Assembly (NCBI RefSeq): GCF_025822245.1
Contig: NZ_JACKTL010000061.1
Location: 28,747-92,746, forward strand
Length of the DNA: 64,000 nt
Direction: 5' to 3'
From: Mycolicibacterium hodleri
GTDB lineage: Bacteria; Actinomycetota; Actinomycetes; Mycobacteriales; Mycobacteriaceae
In this document: piece by piece, positions 34,506-42,782 of the stretch
Layout: every line of letters begins with the position of its first letter
Numbering within the stretch: position 1 is the first letter of the stretch
The notes under the pieces: generated by a model
The model's input: only the letters and a program-made list of their open reading frames with translations
What the model was told of the DNA's origin: nothing
Databases searched by the model: none
Program-made: the position numbers and the translations under genes

Positions 34506-34961
34506 TCATTGCGTCAGTCGAGCCGCGACCGTCGCGCCAAGGTCCCAGCACGCCTCCAGGCCGGCCTTCGTCGGTCGTCCCGAAACCGTCACGTAGTCAG
34601 CGGCTTTCACCCAGCCCAGCCCGGTCGTGATGGCGGTGACGCCCCGTTCGGCGCCCTCGACGCCTTCGTTTCCGTGGAGGTACAGGCCGAACGGACGCCC
34701 GCGGGTGGAGTCGAGGCACGGGTAGTAGCAGACGTCGAACGCGTGCTTGAGCGCCCCGCTCATGTAGCCGAGATTGGCGGGCGTGCCCAGCAGGTATCCG
34801 TCCGCGGTGAGCACGTCGGTCGGCGACACCGTCAGCGCCGGTCGTCGGACGACGTCCACGCCCTCGATCTCGGGCGTGGTGGCGCCGGACAGGACTGCTT
34901 CGAACATCTCCTGGGTGTGCGGCGACGGGGTGTGGTGCAGGATCAACAGCGTCTTGCTCAC
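34506..34961 (-). CDS. Flavodoxin/NAD(P)H-dependent oxidoreductase-like protein (Rv2771c-like)
   Basis: 151 residues from GTG 34961. Flavodoxin fold: KTLLILHHTPSPHTQEMFEAV with the FMN-phosphate loop, GYLLGTPANLGYMSGALKHAFD (flavin-binding 50s/90s region) and FGLYLHGNEG. Probable FMN-dependent reductase; partner unknown. Third gene of dapB-(membrane protein)-this gene, overlapping its neighbour by 4 nt. A long upstream open frame is rejected because it runs through the neighbouring gene. Confidence 0.83.
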   Translation of the reverse strand: MSKTLLILHHTPSPHTQEMFEAVLSGATTPEIEGVDVVRRPALTVSPTDVLTADGYLLGTPANLGYMSGALKHAFDVCYYPCLDSTRGRPFGLYLHGNEGVEGAERGVTAITTGLGWVKAADYVTVSGRPTKAGLEACWDLGATVAARLTQ

Positions 34962-35431
34962 TGCCGCTGCTCCTGCATGGCGACGGCCTTCTTCATCGTC
35001 TCCCTGGCCCGGCCCCGGTCGCCGGCGTAGTCGTAGGCGCGGGCCAGTCGATACCACCGCACCCACTCGTCGGGGTGCTCCTCGACCTCGGCACGCACGG
35101 CGTCGAAGAGACCGTCGGCGGCCTCGCGTTCGATGCGGCCCGACGGCCGTCGGGGCAGCGCGTCGACGTCGAGCTCCATGCCCTGCTCCCGCGCCAGGCG
35201 GGCCAGGCGCTGATGCGCGAACCCGGCGCGCAGCGTGGCGATCAGGGCCCACAGCCCCACCACCGGCAACAGGAAGATCGCAACGCCGAGCCCGATCGCG
35301 GCGGGCCGGCCCGATGCGACGAGGAGCACGCCGGCCCGGCCGAGAAGCACGAAGTACACCAGCATCGCGAGGCACATGAACCCGATCAGCACCTGGATGC
35401 GCAGCGCCCGCGAGCCGTCGTTCGCGCTCAC
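34958..35431 (-). CDS. Conserved membrane protein with TPR-like C-terminus (Rv2772c-like)
   Basis: 157 residues from GTG 35431. Two membrane helices (about 12-32 and 44-66) then a soluble helical tail whose end (ADGLFDAVRAEVEEHPDEWVRWYRLARAYDYAGDRGRARETMKKAV) reads like one tetratricopeptide-type helix pair. Position after dapB matches Rv2772c. Function unknown. Starts 4 nt inside the dapB stop and ends overlapping the flavodoxin-like gene. Confidence 0.78.
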   Translation of the reverse strand: MSANDGSRALRIQVLIGFMCLAMLVYFVLLGRAGVLLVASGRPAAIGLGVAIFLLPVVGLWALIATLRAGFAHQRLARLAREQGMELDVDALPRRPSGRIEREAADGLFDAVRAEVEEHPDEWVRWYRLARAYDYAGDRGRARETMKKAVAMQEQRQ

Positions 35432-36162
35432 AATCCCATGAGGGGTTCGATGCCGATCGTCAGCCCCGGGTGGTCGGCGACGTTGCGCACGCCCAGCAGC
35501 ACGCCGGGGACGAACGAGGTGCGGTCCAGGCTGTCGTGGCGGATGGTCAGCGTCTCCCCCATGGTGCCGAACAGCACTTCCTGATGGGCGACCAGGCCGG
35601 CCAGCCGCACGGAGTGCACCCGCACACCGTCGACGTCGGCGCCGCGGGCTCCGTCGATGCCGGTGCTGGTGGCATCGGGGCTGGGCGGCAACCCCTTTCG
35701 CGCCTCGGCGATCATCCGCGCGGTGCGGGTGGCCGTGCCCGACGGCGCGTCGGCCTTGAAGGGGTGATGCAGTTCGATGACCTCGGCGGACTCGAAGAAC
35801 CGCGCCGCCTGCCGGGCGAACTCCATCGACAGCACCGCGCCGATCGCGAAGTTGGGTGCGATGAGCACCGAGACGTCGGGTGCGTCGGCGAGCCACGACC
35901 TGACCTGGGCGATCCGCTCGTCGGTGAAACCGGTCGTGCCGACCACGGCGTGGATGCCGGCGCCGACGAGGAACCGTAGGTTCTCCATCACGACGTCGGG
36001 GTGGGTGAAGTCGACGACGACCGCGGTCTGGCTGTCGGTGAAGAGGGTCAACGGCTCCCCCGCGTCGACGCCCGCCGAGAAGGTCAGGTCGTCGGCGGCC
36101 TCGACGGCATCGACGATCGTGGCGCCGACCTTTCCCTTGGCACCCAGCACTCCCACACGCAT
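35428..36162 (-). CDS. dapB: 4-hydroxy-tetrahydrodipicolinate reductase
   Basis: 244 residues; second step of the diaminopimelate pathway after DapA. NAD(P)-binding GVLGAKGKVGATIV at the N-terminus, the catalytic motif IELHHPFKADAPSGTA, and GTTGFTDERI. TAGGCT (36174-36169) ends 6 nt before ATG 36162, so the message is probably leaderless. It heads the operon with the Rv2772c- and Rv2771c-like genes. Confidence 0.96.
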   Translation of the reverse strand: MRVGVLGAKGKVGATIVDAVEAADDLTFSAGVDAGEPLTLFTDSQTAVVVDFTHPDVVMENLRFLVGAGIHAVVGTTGFTDERIAQVRSWLADAPDVSVLIAPNFAIGAVLSMEFARQAARFFESAEVIELHHPFKADAPSGTATRTARMIAEARKGLPPSPDATSTGIDGARGADVDGVRVHSVRLAGLVAHQEVLFGTMGETLTIRHDSLDRTSFVPGVLLGVRNVADHPGLTIGIEPLMGL

Positions 36163-36168
36163 GGTGGC

Positions 36169-36174
36169 AGCCTA
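36169..36174 (-). promoter_or_regulatory. Predicted -10 box of dapB
   Basis: TAGGCT on the minus strand, 6 nt (GCCACC) before ATG 36162; leaderless dapB operon predicted. Confidence 0.45.
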
Positions 36175-36205
36175 CTTCCCCGAGCCGACCGGCCCGGATG
36201 GGTCC

Positions 36206-37681
36206 TCACTGCGGCAGTGCGGCCCTGGCCTTGAGGGCCAGCCACAGCTCCATCCGGTCGTCGCCGTCGTCGAGACGCCGGCCGGTCAACGCGGCGATTC
36301 GATCGATGCGATTACGAACGGTGTTGCGGTGCAACGACAGTCGATGCGCGGCCGGGTCCCAGGCGCCGTTGACGCGCAACCACTGGTCCAACGTGCGCAG
36401 CAGCTCCAGCCGGTCGCGCGGGTCGAGGTGGTCCAGCGGCGCCAGCACGGCGTCGGCGAAGCCGCGCACCACGTCCGGCGGCCCCACCGACAGCAGCAGC
36501 GACACCGTCTCCCCTTCACTGGCGGTGACGATGCGGCCGAGTTGCCCGCTGATCGGCAGCAGAGAGCGCGCCTGCATCGCCGAGATCGCCAACGTCTCGG
36601 GGGCCGTGGCGGCACCGATGCCCGCGGGCCGACCCGGCGCGTGCGCCGCGACGGCATCGGTCAGGGCCGCCAGATCGGAGTGCGCCACCTCCACCGTGGC
36701 TCCCTGCACCCGCACCAGCGCGCCGTCCAGGCCCAGGTGGACGCGGAAGGCCAACGACTCCGGGTCGTCGGCCGCGACGACGGCGACCTGGTAGTAGGCC
36801 CCGGTGAGGCCGACGCTCGCCGAGAGGTGTTGGGCGCGTTCGCGTTTGATCCCCGGCCTCAGCAGTTGGGTGAACACCTGGCCGCGACGGCGCCACTCGG
36901 TCTGGTCGGACAGGTTGCGCCGCTCGACGTCCAACGCGATCAGCGACACCAGCACCGTCGACGAGTTGCGCGACGTCACGTCCATGTCCGCACCGAGCAC
37001 CACGTAGGCCAGCGGTATCCCGGCCCCGACGACGTGGACCTCCACGTCGCCGACCATCGACCAGCCGCCGCGCTGCGCCCGCGGGTCGAACGGGGCCCGG
37101 CAGGCCCGTTCGACGAACGACGCGTCGGCGCCCGCCGTCGCCGCCATCGGGCGCCCCCGGCTGTCGCAGACCACGCACGGTGTCCCGCTGGACGTCGACC
37201 ACGCCGACAGCAGGGCCGCCAGCGGCGCGGCGTTGGTGGCCACCGCCGTGAGTCTGCGGTTGATCTCCATCGCGGTCTGCAGGTCCTGGCGCTCCTGGGC
37301 GGCGATGGTCTCGAAGACCCACTTCGTGACGGCGATGAACGGCGTCTCGTCGGGCACCGTCAGCAGCGGCACTCCGACCTCGCCGGCCGCCTGCCGCAGC
37401 GCGTCGGGGCAGTCCCGGTAGGGCAGACCGTGGCCCAGCCCCAGGGCCACGCCCGCCACGCCGGCCTCGGCGCACTCGGAGAGGTAGGCACGGCAGTCCG
37501 GCACGGTCATCGGCAACAACAGGCCGACGGTCATCAGCAGTTCGCCGCCGCGCAGCCAGTCACCGGGCGAGGTCAGCTCGGACACGTGCGCCGAGGTGAC
37601 CTGCCGGCCCACCCCGTCCGAACCGGCTGCGACCTGCAGGTTCAACGCGGGATCGGCGACGACGTCGGCGACGGTGATCAT
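36206..37681 (-). CDS. PucR-family transcriptional regulator
   Basis: 491 residues from ATG 37681, with a GGGGAGG ribosome site. The N-terminal PucR domain (about 1-125: MITVADVVADPALN, SELTSPGDWLRGGELLMTVG) senses a purine-type or other ligand; a GGDEF-like middle domain follows (about 270-400); the C-terminal helix-turn-helix is HRLSLHRNTVRNRIDRIAALTGR. Its family controls purine, amine or guanidino-compound catabolism. It diverges from the permease-ureohydrolase pair and probably controls it. Confidence 0.9.
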   Translation of the reverse strand: MITVADVVADPALNLQVAAGSDGVGRQVTSAHVSELTSPGDWLRGGELLMTVGLLLPMTVPDCRAYLSECAEAGVAGVALGLGHGLPYRDCPDALRQAAGEVGVPLLTVPDETPFIAVTKWVFETIAAQERQDLQTAMEINRRLTAVATNAAPLAALLSAWSTSSGTPCVVCDSRGRPMAATAGADASFVERACRAPFDPRAQRGGWSMVGDVEVHVVGAGIPLAYVVLGADMDVTSRNSSTVLVSLIALDVERRNLSDQTEWRRRGQVFTQLLRPGIKRERAQHLSASVGLTGAYYQVAVVAADDPESLAFRVHLGLDGALVRVQGATVEVAHSDLAALTDAVAAHAPGRPAGIGAATAPETLAISAMQARSLLPISGQLGRIVTASEGETVSLLLSVGPPDVVRGFADAVLAPLDHLDPRDRLELLRTLDQWLRVNGAWDPAAHRLSLHRNTVRNRIDRIAALTGRRLDDGDDRMELWLALKARAALPQ

Positions 37682-37710
37682 CGCCCACCTCCCCCGCTGT
37701 GCATTTCGCC

Positions 37711-37730
37711 CAATGGTAATGGACACATTG
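37711..37730. promoter_or_regulatory. Candidate PucR operator (CAATG-N10-CATTG)
   Basis: 20-bp inverted repeat, CAATG at 37711-37715 and CATTG at 37726-37730, in the 131-bp gap between the regulator and the permease gene; AT-richer than its surroundings and overlapping a minus-strand TACCAT box of the regulator gene. Confidence 0.35.
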
Positions 37731-37812
37731 AACAAATCGGCCATGGCGGACGCCCGCCCACGGGCGGAGGGTGACGTGCACCACCCACCCACCAACGTTG
37801 CGGGAGCCACCC

Positions 37813-39234
37813 ATGTCGTCCACCTCGCCCGGGGCCACCGACGGCCGCACCGGTTCGATGATCGAAACCCGATCCATCGACTATGTGCCCGACGACGAAC
37901 GCCACGGCAAGGTCTCACACCAGGGGCCGTTCTGGTTCGTCGGCAACTTCCAGCCGTTCACCCTCGCCCTGGGCTTCGTCGGCCCCAGCCTCGGCCTGTC
38001 GCTGTGGTGGACGATCGTCGCCGGACTCGCCGGCATCGCCTTCGGCACGCTCTTCATGGCGTTCCACGCCACCCAGGGACCGGTCCTCGGACTCCCCCAG
38101 ATGATCCAGTCCCGGGCCCAGTTCGGGTACCGAGGCGTGCTGCTGCCCCTGATCGGGACGCTGTTCACCTTCGTCGGCTTCAACGTGGTCGACGTCGTCA
38201 TCATCAAGTCGGGCCTCGAATCGATCTTCGGCTGGAACCCCGTTGTCGTGGCAGTGGCCATCACGGTCATCGCGGCGCTGGTCGCCATCTTCGGACACGA
38301 CTTGCTGCACAAGAGCTTTCGCGTGCTCTTCTGGATCTCCCTGCCCCTGTGGATCGTGCTGACGTGTGGCGTGCTGTTCGGCGGCGTGACGGGAACCGCC
38401 ACCAGCGCGGGCGGTTTCACGTTCGTCGCCTTCCTGGCCCAGTTCAGCGTGGCGGCGTCCTACAACATCACCTACGCCCCGTACGTGTCCGACTACAGCC
38501 GCTACCTGCCGCGCAACACCAAGCCGTCGGCGATCATCGCGTCGGTCTTCGTCGGCGCCGCCGCGTCGCCCGCCTGGTTGATCCCGCTCGGCGCGTGGAT
38601 GGCGACCTACCTGGGCGCGAGCGACGCGCTGGCGGGCATCAACCAGACCGGCAACGACACGTTCTCCTACCTGGGCAGCGTGCTGGCTGTCGTCTCGACA
38701 CTGGTGCTGGTGGCCACGATGGGACTGAACGCCTACAGCGGAATGCTCACCGTCGTCACGGGTCTGGACTCGCTGAGGTCGGTCACGCCGACGCGCAACC
38801 TGCGGGTGGTGACCATCGTGGTGCTGGCGGTGGTGTGGCTGATCGGCAGCCTGCTGCTGTCCAACGCGACGACCGCGCTCAACACCACGCTGCTGATCAT
38901 GCTGTACCTGCTGGCCCCGTGGACCGCGGTCAACCTGACCGACTACTTCTTCGTCCGCCGGGGGCACTACGCGATCGCAGAGTTGTTCACGCCCAACGGA
39001 ATCTACGGCGCCTGGTCGTGGCGCGGGCTGGTCGCCTTCACCGCAGGCGTCCTGGCCGAGATCCCCTTCGTCGACCTGCCGTTCTTCGTGGGACCCGCCG
39101 CCACGGCACTCGGGGAGGTCGACGTCGCCTTCATCGTCGGCCTGCTGGTGTCCGGCCTGGTGTACATCGCCGTCACCCGATCGCTGGACGTCTCCGGCGA
39201 ACTCGCCTTCATCGACTCCAAGGAGCATGCGTGA
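37813..39234 (+). CDS. NCS1-family (cytosine/purine/allantoin-type) permease
   Basis: 473 residues from ATG 37813, GGGAG 6 nt upstream. About twelve membrane helices. Family marks: FWFVGNFQPFTLALGFVGPSLGL in helix 1, RAQFGYRGVLLP, YVSDYSRYLPRNT in the middle, and NLTDYFFVRRGHYAIAELF late. NCS1 proteins import nucleobases, hydantoins, allantoin or vitamins. Overlap by 4 nt with a ureohydrolase gene suggests a guanidino or related nitrogen compound as cargo. Confidence 0.9.
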   Translation: MSSTSPGATDGRTGSMIETRSIDYVPDDERHGKVSHQGPFWFVGNFQPFTLALGFVGPSLGLSLWWTIVAGLAGIAFGTLFMAFHATQGPVLGLPQMIQSRAQFGYRGVLLPLIGTLFTFVGFNVVDVVIIKSGLESIFGWNPVVVAVAITVIAALVAIFGHDLLHKSFRVLFWISLPLWIVLTCGVLFGGVTGTATSAGGFTFVAFLAQFSVAASYNITYAPYVSDYSRYLPRNTKPSAIIASVFVGAAASPAWLIPLGAWMATYLGASDALAGINQTGNDTFSYLGSVLAVVSTLVLVATMGLNAYSGMLTVVTGLDSLRSVTPTRNLRVVTIVVLAVVWLIGSLLLSNATTALNTTLLIMLYLLAPWTAVNLTDYFFVRRGHYAIAELFTPNGIYGAWSWRGLVAFTAGVLAEIPFVDLPFFVGPAATALGEVDVAFIVGLLVSGLVYIAVTRSLDVSGELAFIDSKEHA

Positions 39235-40178
39235 CCGACCGTCCCGTCGTCGGACCTCCCGACGCCAGCCGCGTCCCCCGCTACACCGACCCGGCCACCT
39301 TCGCCCGGCTGCCCCGCATCGACCAGGTCGCCGACGCCGACGTGTGCATCGTCGGCATCCCCTTCGACAGCGGAGTGTCCTACCGGCCCGGCGCCCGCTT
39401 CGGCCCGGGTCACGTGCGGGCGGCCTCGAAGTTGTTGCGGCCGTACAACCCCGCCCTGGACGTGTCGCCGTTCGCCAACCAGCAGGTCGCCGACTGCGGC
39501 GACATCGCGGTCAACCCGTTCGACATCGAGGAGGCGATCGCCACGATCGACTCGTCGATCACCGACCTCCGCACCCACGGTTCGACGGTGCTCACCATCG
39601 GCGGTGACCACACCATCGCGCTGCCGATCCTGCGCTCGCTCGCCCGCGACCACGGGCCCATCGCGGTGCTGCACTTCGACGCGCACCTCGACACCTGGGA
39701 CACCTACTTCGGCGCGCCCTACACGCACGGCACGCCGTTCCGCCGGGCCAGCGAAGAGGGCCTCATCGACATGGAGCGCTCCCAGCACATCGGCATCCGC
39801 GGACCGCTGTACGGCAAGCAGGACCTCGAGGACGACGCCGTGCTGGGATTCCAGGTGATTCGGTCCGACGACTACGAATTCGACGGCGTGAAGAGCATCG
39901 TCGACCGGATGCGGGCCCGCCTGGACGGCGGTCCCGTCTACGTCTCGGTCGACATCGACGTGCTCGACCCCGCCCACGCCCCGGGCACCGGGACGCCGGA
40001 GGCGGGCGGCATGACGTCGCGCGAACTGCTGAACACGCTGCGGGGGCTCGTCGGGCTCAACGTCGTCGGCGCCGACATCGTCGAGGTGTCCCCCGCCTAC
40101 GACCACGCCGAGATCACCGGCATCGCGGCCGCGCACGTCGGCTACGAGCTGTTGTCGGTGCTGGCGGCCAATCGCTGA
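39231..40178 (+). CDS. Agmatinase/ureohydrolase-family enzyme
   Basis: 315 residues from GTG overlapping the permease stop. Binuclear manganese (or nickel) hydrolase that splits a guanidino group into an amine and urea. Metal ligands are all present: GGDHT, DAHLDTWD and SVDIDVLDPAHAPGTGTPE. The loop SYRPGARFGPGHVRAAS is typical of agmatinase/guanidinobutyrase members. Substrate unproven: agmatine, guanidinobutyrate, guanidinopropionate or free guanidine are all possible. It ends 37 nt inside the convergent next gene. Confidence 0.9.
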   Translation: MTDRPVVGPPDASRVPRYTDPATFARLPRIDQVADADVCIVGIPFDSGVSYRPGARFGPGHVRAASKLLRPYNPALDVSPFANQQVADCGDIAVNPFDIEEAIATIDSSITDLRTHGSTVLTIGGDHTIALPILRSLARDHGPIAVLHFDAHLDTWDTYFGAPYTHGTPFRRASEEGLIDMERSQHIGIRGPLYGKQDLEDDAVLGFQVIRSDDYEFDGVKSIVDRMRARLDGGPVYVSVDIDVLDPAHAPGTGTPEAGGMTSRELLNTLRGLVGLNVVGADIVEVSPAYDHAEITGIAAAHVGYELLSVLAANR

Positions 40179-41020
40179 AGGTCCGACTCGGCCTCCGCGA
40201 GGGCCGCCGAGGCGGCCGTCAGCGCCGTCGCGGCAGCCCGTGACGCCCCCTCCGCCTCGGAGTGATCGGCGTCCGCGACGCTCAGTGCGCGTTCCGCGGC
40301 GCTCACCGTCTCCAGAACCTTCTCGTACCGCCGGCGCGCCGTCGCGAGCGCGGCCGCCCGGTCCACCAGCGCCTCGTCGGCCTCGGTCTTGGTCTGCTCG
40401 GCGACTCGAGCGGCGCGTTCCGCCGATGCGAGGCGCTCCCGGGCCGCGGCCACCTCGCGCTCGTCGGGCCCGGGCTGCACCGGCGGTGGCTTCGGCGACG
40501 CGGACGCCTTCGCCTTGGGCGCGGGACCGACCGCGGTGACCGTGCCGAATTCGCCGAAGCCAGACCACCTTTCGGCCTTCTCCAGCCGACCCAGCCGGGA
40601 CGCGACGGTGGGATCGGCGACGGCGGCCTGCAACGTACCGACGACGTCGTCGCGCAGCGTGGCCGAGGGGTGCGCGACGTCGGCCGCGGCGAAACCGGCG
40701 CGCACCAGTTCGTCGACCAGCCTGCGTTGCGCCGCCGACGACTCGCGAATCTTGGCACCGTCCATGGCCGCGTGCGCGGCCCGAAGCCGTTCGCCGATCT
40801 CGGCGAGCCTGTCGGTGGCGGTGCCGTCGGCGCGGACGAGCGCGTTGACCACCCACGCCGCCGTCGTCGGCCGCCGTGCCGCGCCAATGGTCCGGGCCGC
40901 CTCCTTGTCCCCACGTTTCTTGGCCGCGGCCACCAACTCCTTGCGCAACTCGGTGAACTCGGCCGGGTCGACGCCGTAGAGCCGGTCGAGATCCTCCTGC
41001 TCACCGGAACTCGTATTCAC
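40142..41020 (-). CDS. Conserved actinobacterial protein with C-terminal coiled coil, unknown function
   Basis: 292 residues from GTG 41020, overlapping the aldR stop by 4 nt. The N-terminal half has the recurrent actinobacterial block LDRLYGVDPAEFTELRKELVAAAKKRGDKEAA and RRPTTAAWVVNALVR; a Pro-rich linker (about 175-190) leads to a long Ala/Glu/Arg coiled coil (about 190-285). No catalytic motif or membrane segment. It is cotranscribed with aldR. Confidence 0.75.
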   Translation of the reverse strand: MNTSSGEQEDLDRLYGVDPAEFTELRKELVAAAKKRGDKEAARTIGAARRPTTAAWVVNALVRADGTATDRLAEIGERLRAAHAAMDGAKIRESSAAQRRLVDELVRAGFAAADVAHPSATLRDDVVGTLQAAVADPTVASRLGRLEKAERWSGFGEFGTVTAVGPAPKAKASASPKPPPVQPGPDEREVAAARERLASAERAARVAEQTKTEADEALVDRAAALATARRRYEKVLETVSAAERALSVADADHSEAEGASRAAATALTAASAALAEAESDLQRLAASTDNSS

Positions 41021-41532
41021 AGCGGGGACGCCCCGCGAAGGTGCTCGAAGATCAGCGACGTCTGGGTGCCCGCCACGTCGGCGTCGGAGTTGAGGTTCTC
41101 CACGACGAAGGACCGAAGGTCGTCGGTGTCGCGCGCCGCCACGTGCAGCAGGAAGTCGTCGGCACCGGCCAGGAAGTAGACGTCCATCACCTGGGGGCGG
41201 CTGCGGATGTTCTGGATGAAGCTGCCGATCTTGCCCCGCGCGTTCGCCTGCAGACTGACCGAGATCATCGCCTGCATCGGCAGCCCGATGGACGCGGGGT
41301 CGATGTCGGCGTGGAAGCCGCGGATGACGCCGATGTCCTGCAGGCGCCGGACCCGGCCGTGACAGGTCGACGGCGCGATGCCGACCAGGTCCGCGAGCGC
41401 GGTGTTCGACAACCGCGCGTCGCGGTGCAGCGCGGTCAGCAGGCGCCGGTCGGTGGCGTCCAGGTCGGCGGGACGAACATTCTTCGGCGGCTCCGGCACG
41501 GACGCGGCCATCTTCGAAGATCCTTCTGGCAT
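41017..41532 (-). CDS. aldR: Lrp/AsnC-type regulator AldR
   Basis: 171 residues. Helix-turn-helix at about 25-75 (LDATDRRLLTALHRDARLSNTALADLVGIAPSTCHGRVRRLQ) and an Lrp ligand-binding RAM domain (about 85-160, VMDVYFLAGADDFLLHV). It lies divergent from ald exactly as AldR (Rv2779c) does in M. tuberculosis, where it controls alanine dehydrogenase in response to amino acids. An ATG eight codons in is an alternative start. Confidence 0.92.
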   Translation of the reverse strand: MPEGSSKMAASVPEPPKNVRPADLDATDRRLLTALHRDARLSNTALADLVGIAPSTCHGRVRRLQDIGVIRGFHADIDPASIGLPMQAMISVSLQANARGKIGSFIQNIRSRPQVMDVYFLAGADDFLLHVAARDTDDLRSFVVENLNSDADVAGTQTSLIFEHLRGASPL

Positions 41533-41540
41533 TGATCGAC

Positions 41541-41602
41541 TTTATCGAATCTATGACGAACTCGTTGCCATCGAACCGCACGTTCTTCACAATTTATCCA
41601 AC
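41541..41602. promoter_or_regulatory. aldR-ald control region with TTTATCsAA direct repeats
   Basis: The 93-bp divergent gap is AT-rich and holds two copies of TTTATC[G/C]AA, at 41541-41549 and 41593-41601, 52 bp apart (about five helical turns). The phased spacing suits an oligomeric Lrp-type regulator. The ald ribosome site AAGGAG follows at 41615-41620. Confidence 0.4.
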
Positions 41603-41625
41603 AGATGTCGACTGAAGGAGCTGTC

Positions 41626-42741
41626 ATGCGCGTCGGAATCCCGACCGAGGTCAAGAACAACGAGTACCGGGTGGCCATCACCCCGGCCGGGGTGGCCGAA
41701 CTGAGCCGCCGCGGTCACGAGGTACTCGTCCAGGCCGGCGCCGGCGAGGGCTCGGCCATCTCGGACACCGACTTCAAGTCCGCGGGCGCGCAGATCGTCG
41801 ACACCGCGGACCAGGTCTGGGCCGAGGCCGATCTGCTTCTCAAGGTGAAGGAGCCCATCGAGGCCGAATACGGTCGGATGCGCAAGGGCCAGACGCTCTT
41901 CACGTACCTTCACCTCGCCGCGTCGCGGCCGTGCACCGACGCGCTGATGGCGTCGGGTACCACGTCCATCGCGTACGAGACCGTTCAGACCGCCGACGGC
42001 GCCCTGCCGCTGCTGGCCCCGATGAGCGAGGTCGCCGGACGACTGTCCGCTCAGGTCGGCGCCTACCACCTGATGCGCACCCAGGGCGGCCGCGGCGTGT
42101 TGATGGGCGGCGTCCCCGGCGTCGCGCCGGCCAAGGTCGTGGTGATCGGCGGCGGCATGGCGGGCGACAACGCCGCCGCCGTCGCATGGGGCATGGGCGC
42201 CCACGTCACCGTGTTCGACCTGAACGTCAACACGCTGCGCAAGATCGACGCCGAGTACGGCGGCGCCATCGAGACCAGGTACTCGTCGGCTCTGGAGCTG
42301 GAAGAGGCGGTCAAGCAGGCCGACCTGGTCATCGGCGCGGTGCTGGTCCCCGGCGCCAAGGCCCCCAAGCTGGTCACCAACTCGACCGTCGCGGGCATGA
42401 AGTCGGGCGCGGTCCTGGTGGACATCGCCATCGACCAGGGCGGTTGCTTCGAGGATTCCCGCCCGACCACGCACGACGACCCGACGTTCGCGGTGCACGA
42501 CACCGTCTTCTACTGCGTGGCCAACATGCCGGGCGCCGTCCCGCGCACGTCGACCTTCGCCCTGACCAATGCGACCATGCCGTACGTCGTCAAGCTCGCC
42601 GACAAGGGCTGGAAGGCGGCCTGCGCCGCGGATGCCGCACTGGCCAAGGGCCTTTCGACGCACGAGGGTGCACTGGTCTCCGAGCAGGTCGCCGCCGACC
42701 TCGGGCTGCCCTTCACCGATCCGGCCGGGTTGCTGGCCTGA
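41626..42741 (+). CDS. ald: L-alanine dehydrogenase
   Basis: 371 residues from ATG 41626 (MRVGIPTEVKNNEYRVAI), with AAGGAG 5 nt upstream. NAD-dependent interconversion of alanine and pyruvate plus ammonia; in mycobacteria also glyoxylate reduction and redox balance under low oxygen. Lys in LLLKVKEP and His in TYLHLAASRP are the catalytic pair; the NAD motif is VVVIGGGMAGDNAAAVA. Expression is expected to be under AldR. Confidence 0.96.
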   Translation: MRVGIPTEVKNNEYRVAITPAGVAELSRRGHEVLVQAGAGEGSAISDTDFKSAGAQIVDTADQVWAEADLLLKVKEPIEAEYGRMRKGQTLFTYLHLAASRPCTDALMASGTTSIAYETVQTADGALPLLAPMSEVAGRLSAQVGAYHLMRTQGGRGVLMGGVPGVAPAKVVVIGGGMAGDNAAAVAWGMGAHVTVFDLNVNTLRKIDAEYGGAIETRYSSALELEEAVKQADLVIGAVLVPGAKAPKLVTNSTVAGMKSGAVLVDIAIDQGGCFEDSRPTTHDDPTFAVHDTVFYCVANMPGAVPRTSTFALTNATMPYVVKLADKGWKAACAADAALAKGLSTHEGALVSEQVAADLGLPFTDPAGLLA

Positions 42742-42754
42742 GCGTCTCGTCGAA

Positions 42755-42776
42755 CTTGACACCTGTCAAGTAAGCT
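42755..42776 (+). promoter_or_regulatory. Palindromic operator and -10 box of the DUF4334 gene
   Basis: CTTGACA-CC-TGTCAAG (42755-42770) is a perfect inverted repeat of 7-bp arms, directly abutting TAAGCT (42771-42776), a -10 box 6 nt before ATG 42783. A dimeric repressor bound here would cover the -10/-35 spacer. No TetR- or MarR-type regulator is encoded nearby. Confidence 0.5.
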
Positions 42777-42782
42777 GTGGGC

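Noticed and set aside
40142..41590. 482-codon minus-strand frame covering the coiled-coil gene and aldR
   Set aside because: AldR is encoded in another frame at 41017-41532 with clear Lrp motifs; the true coiled-coil gene starts at GTG 41020 overlapping the aldR stop.
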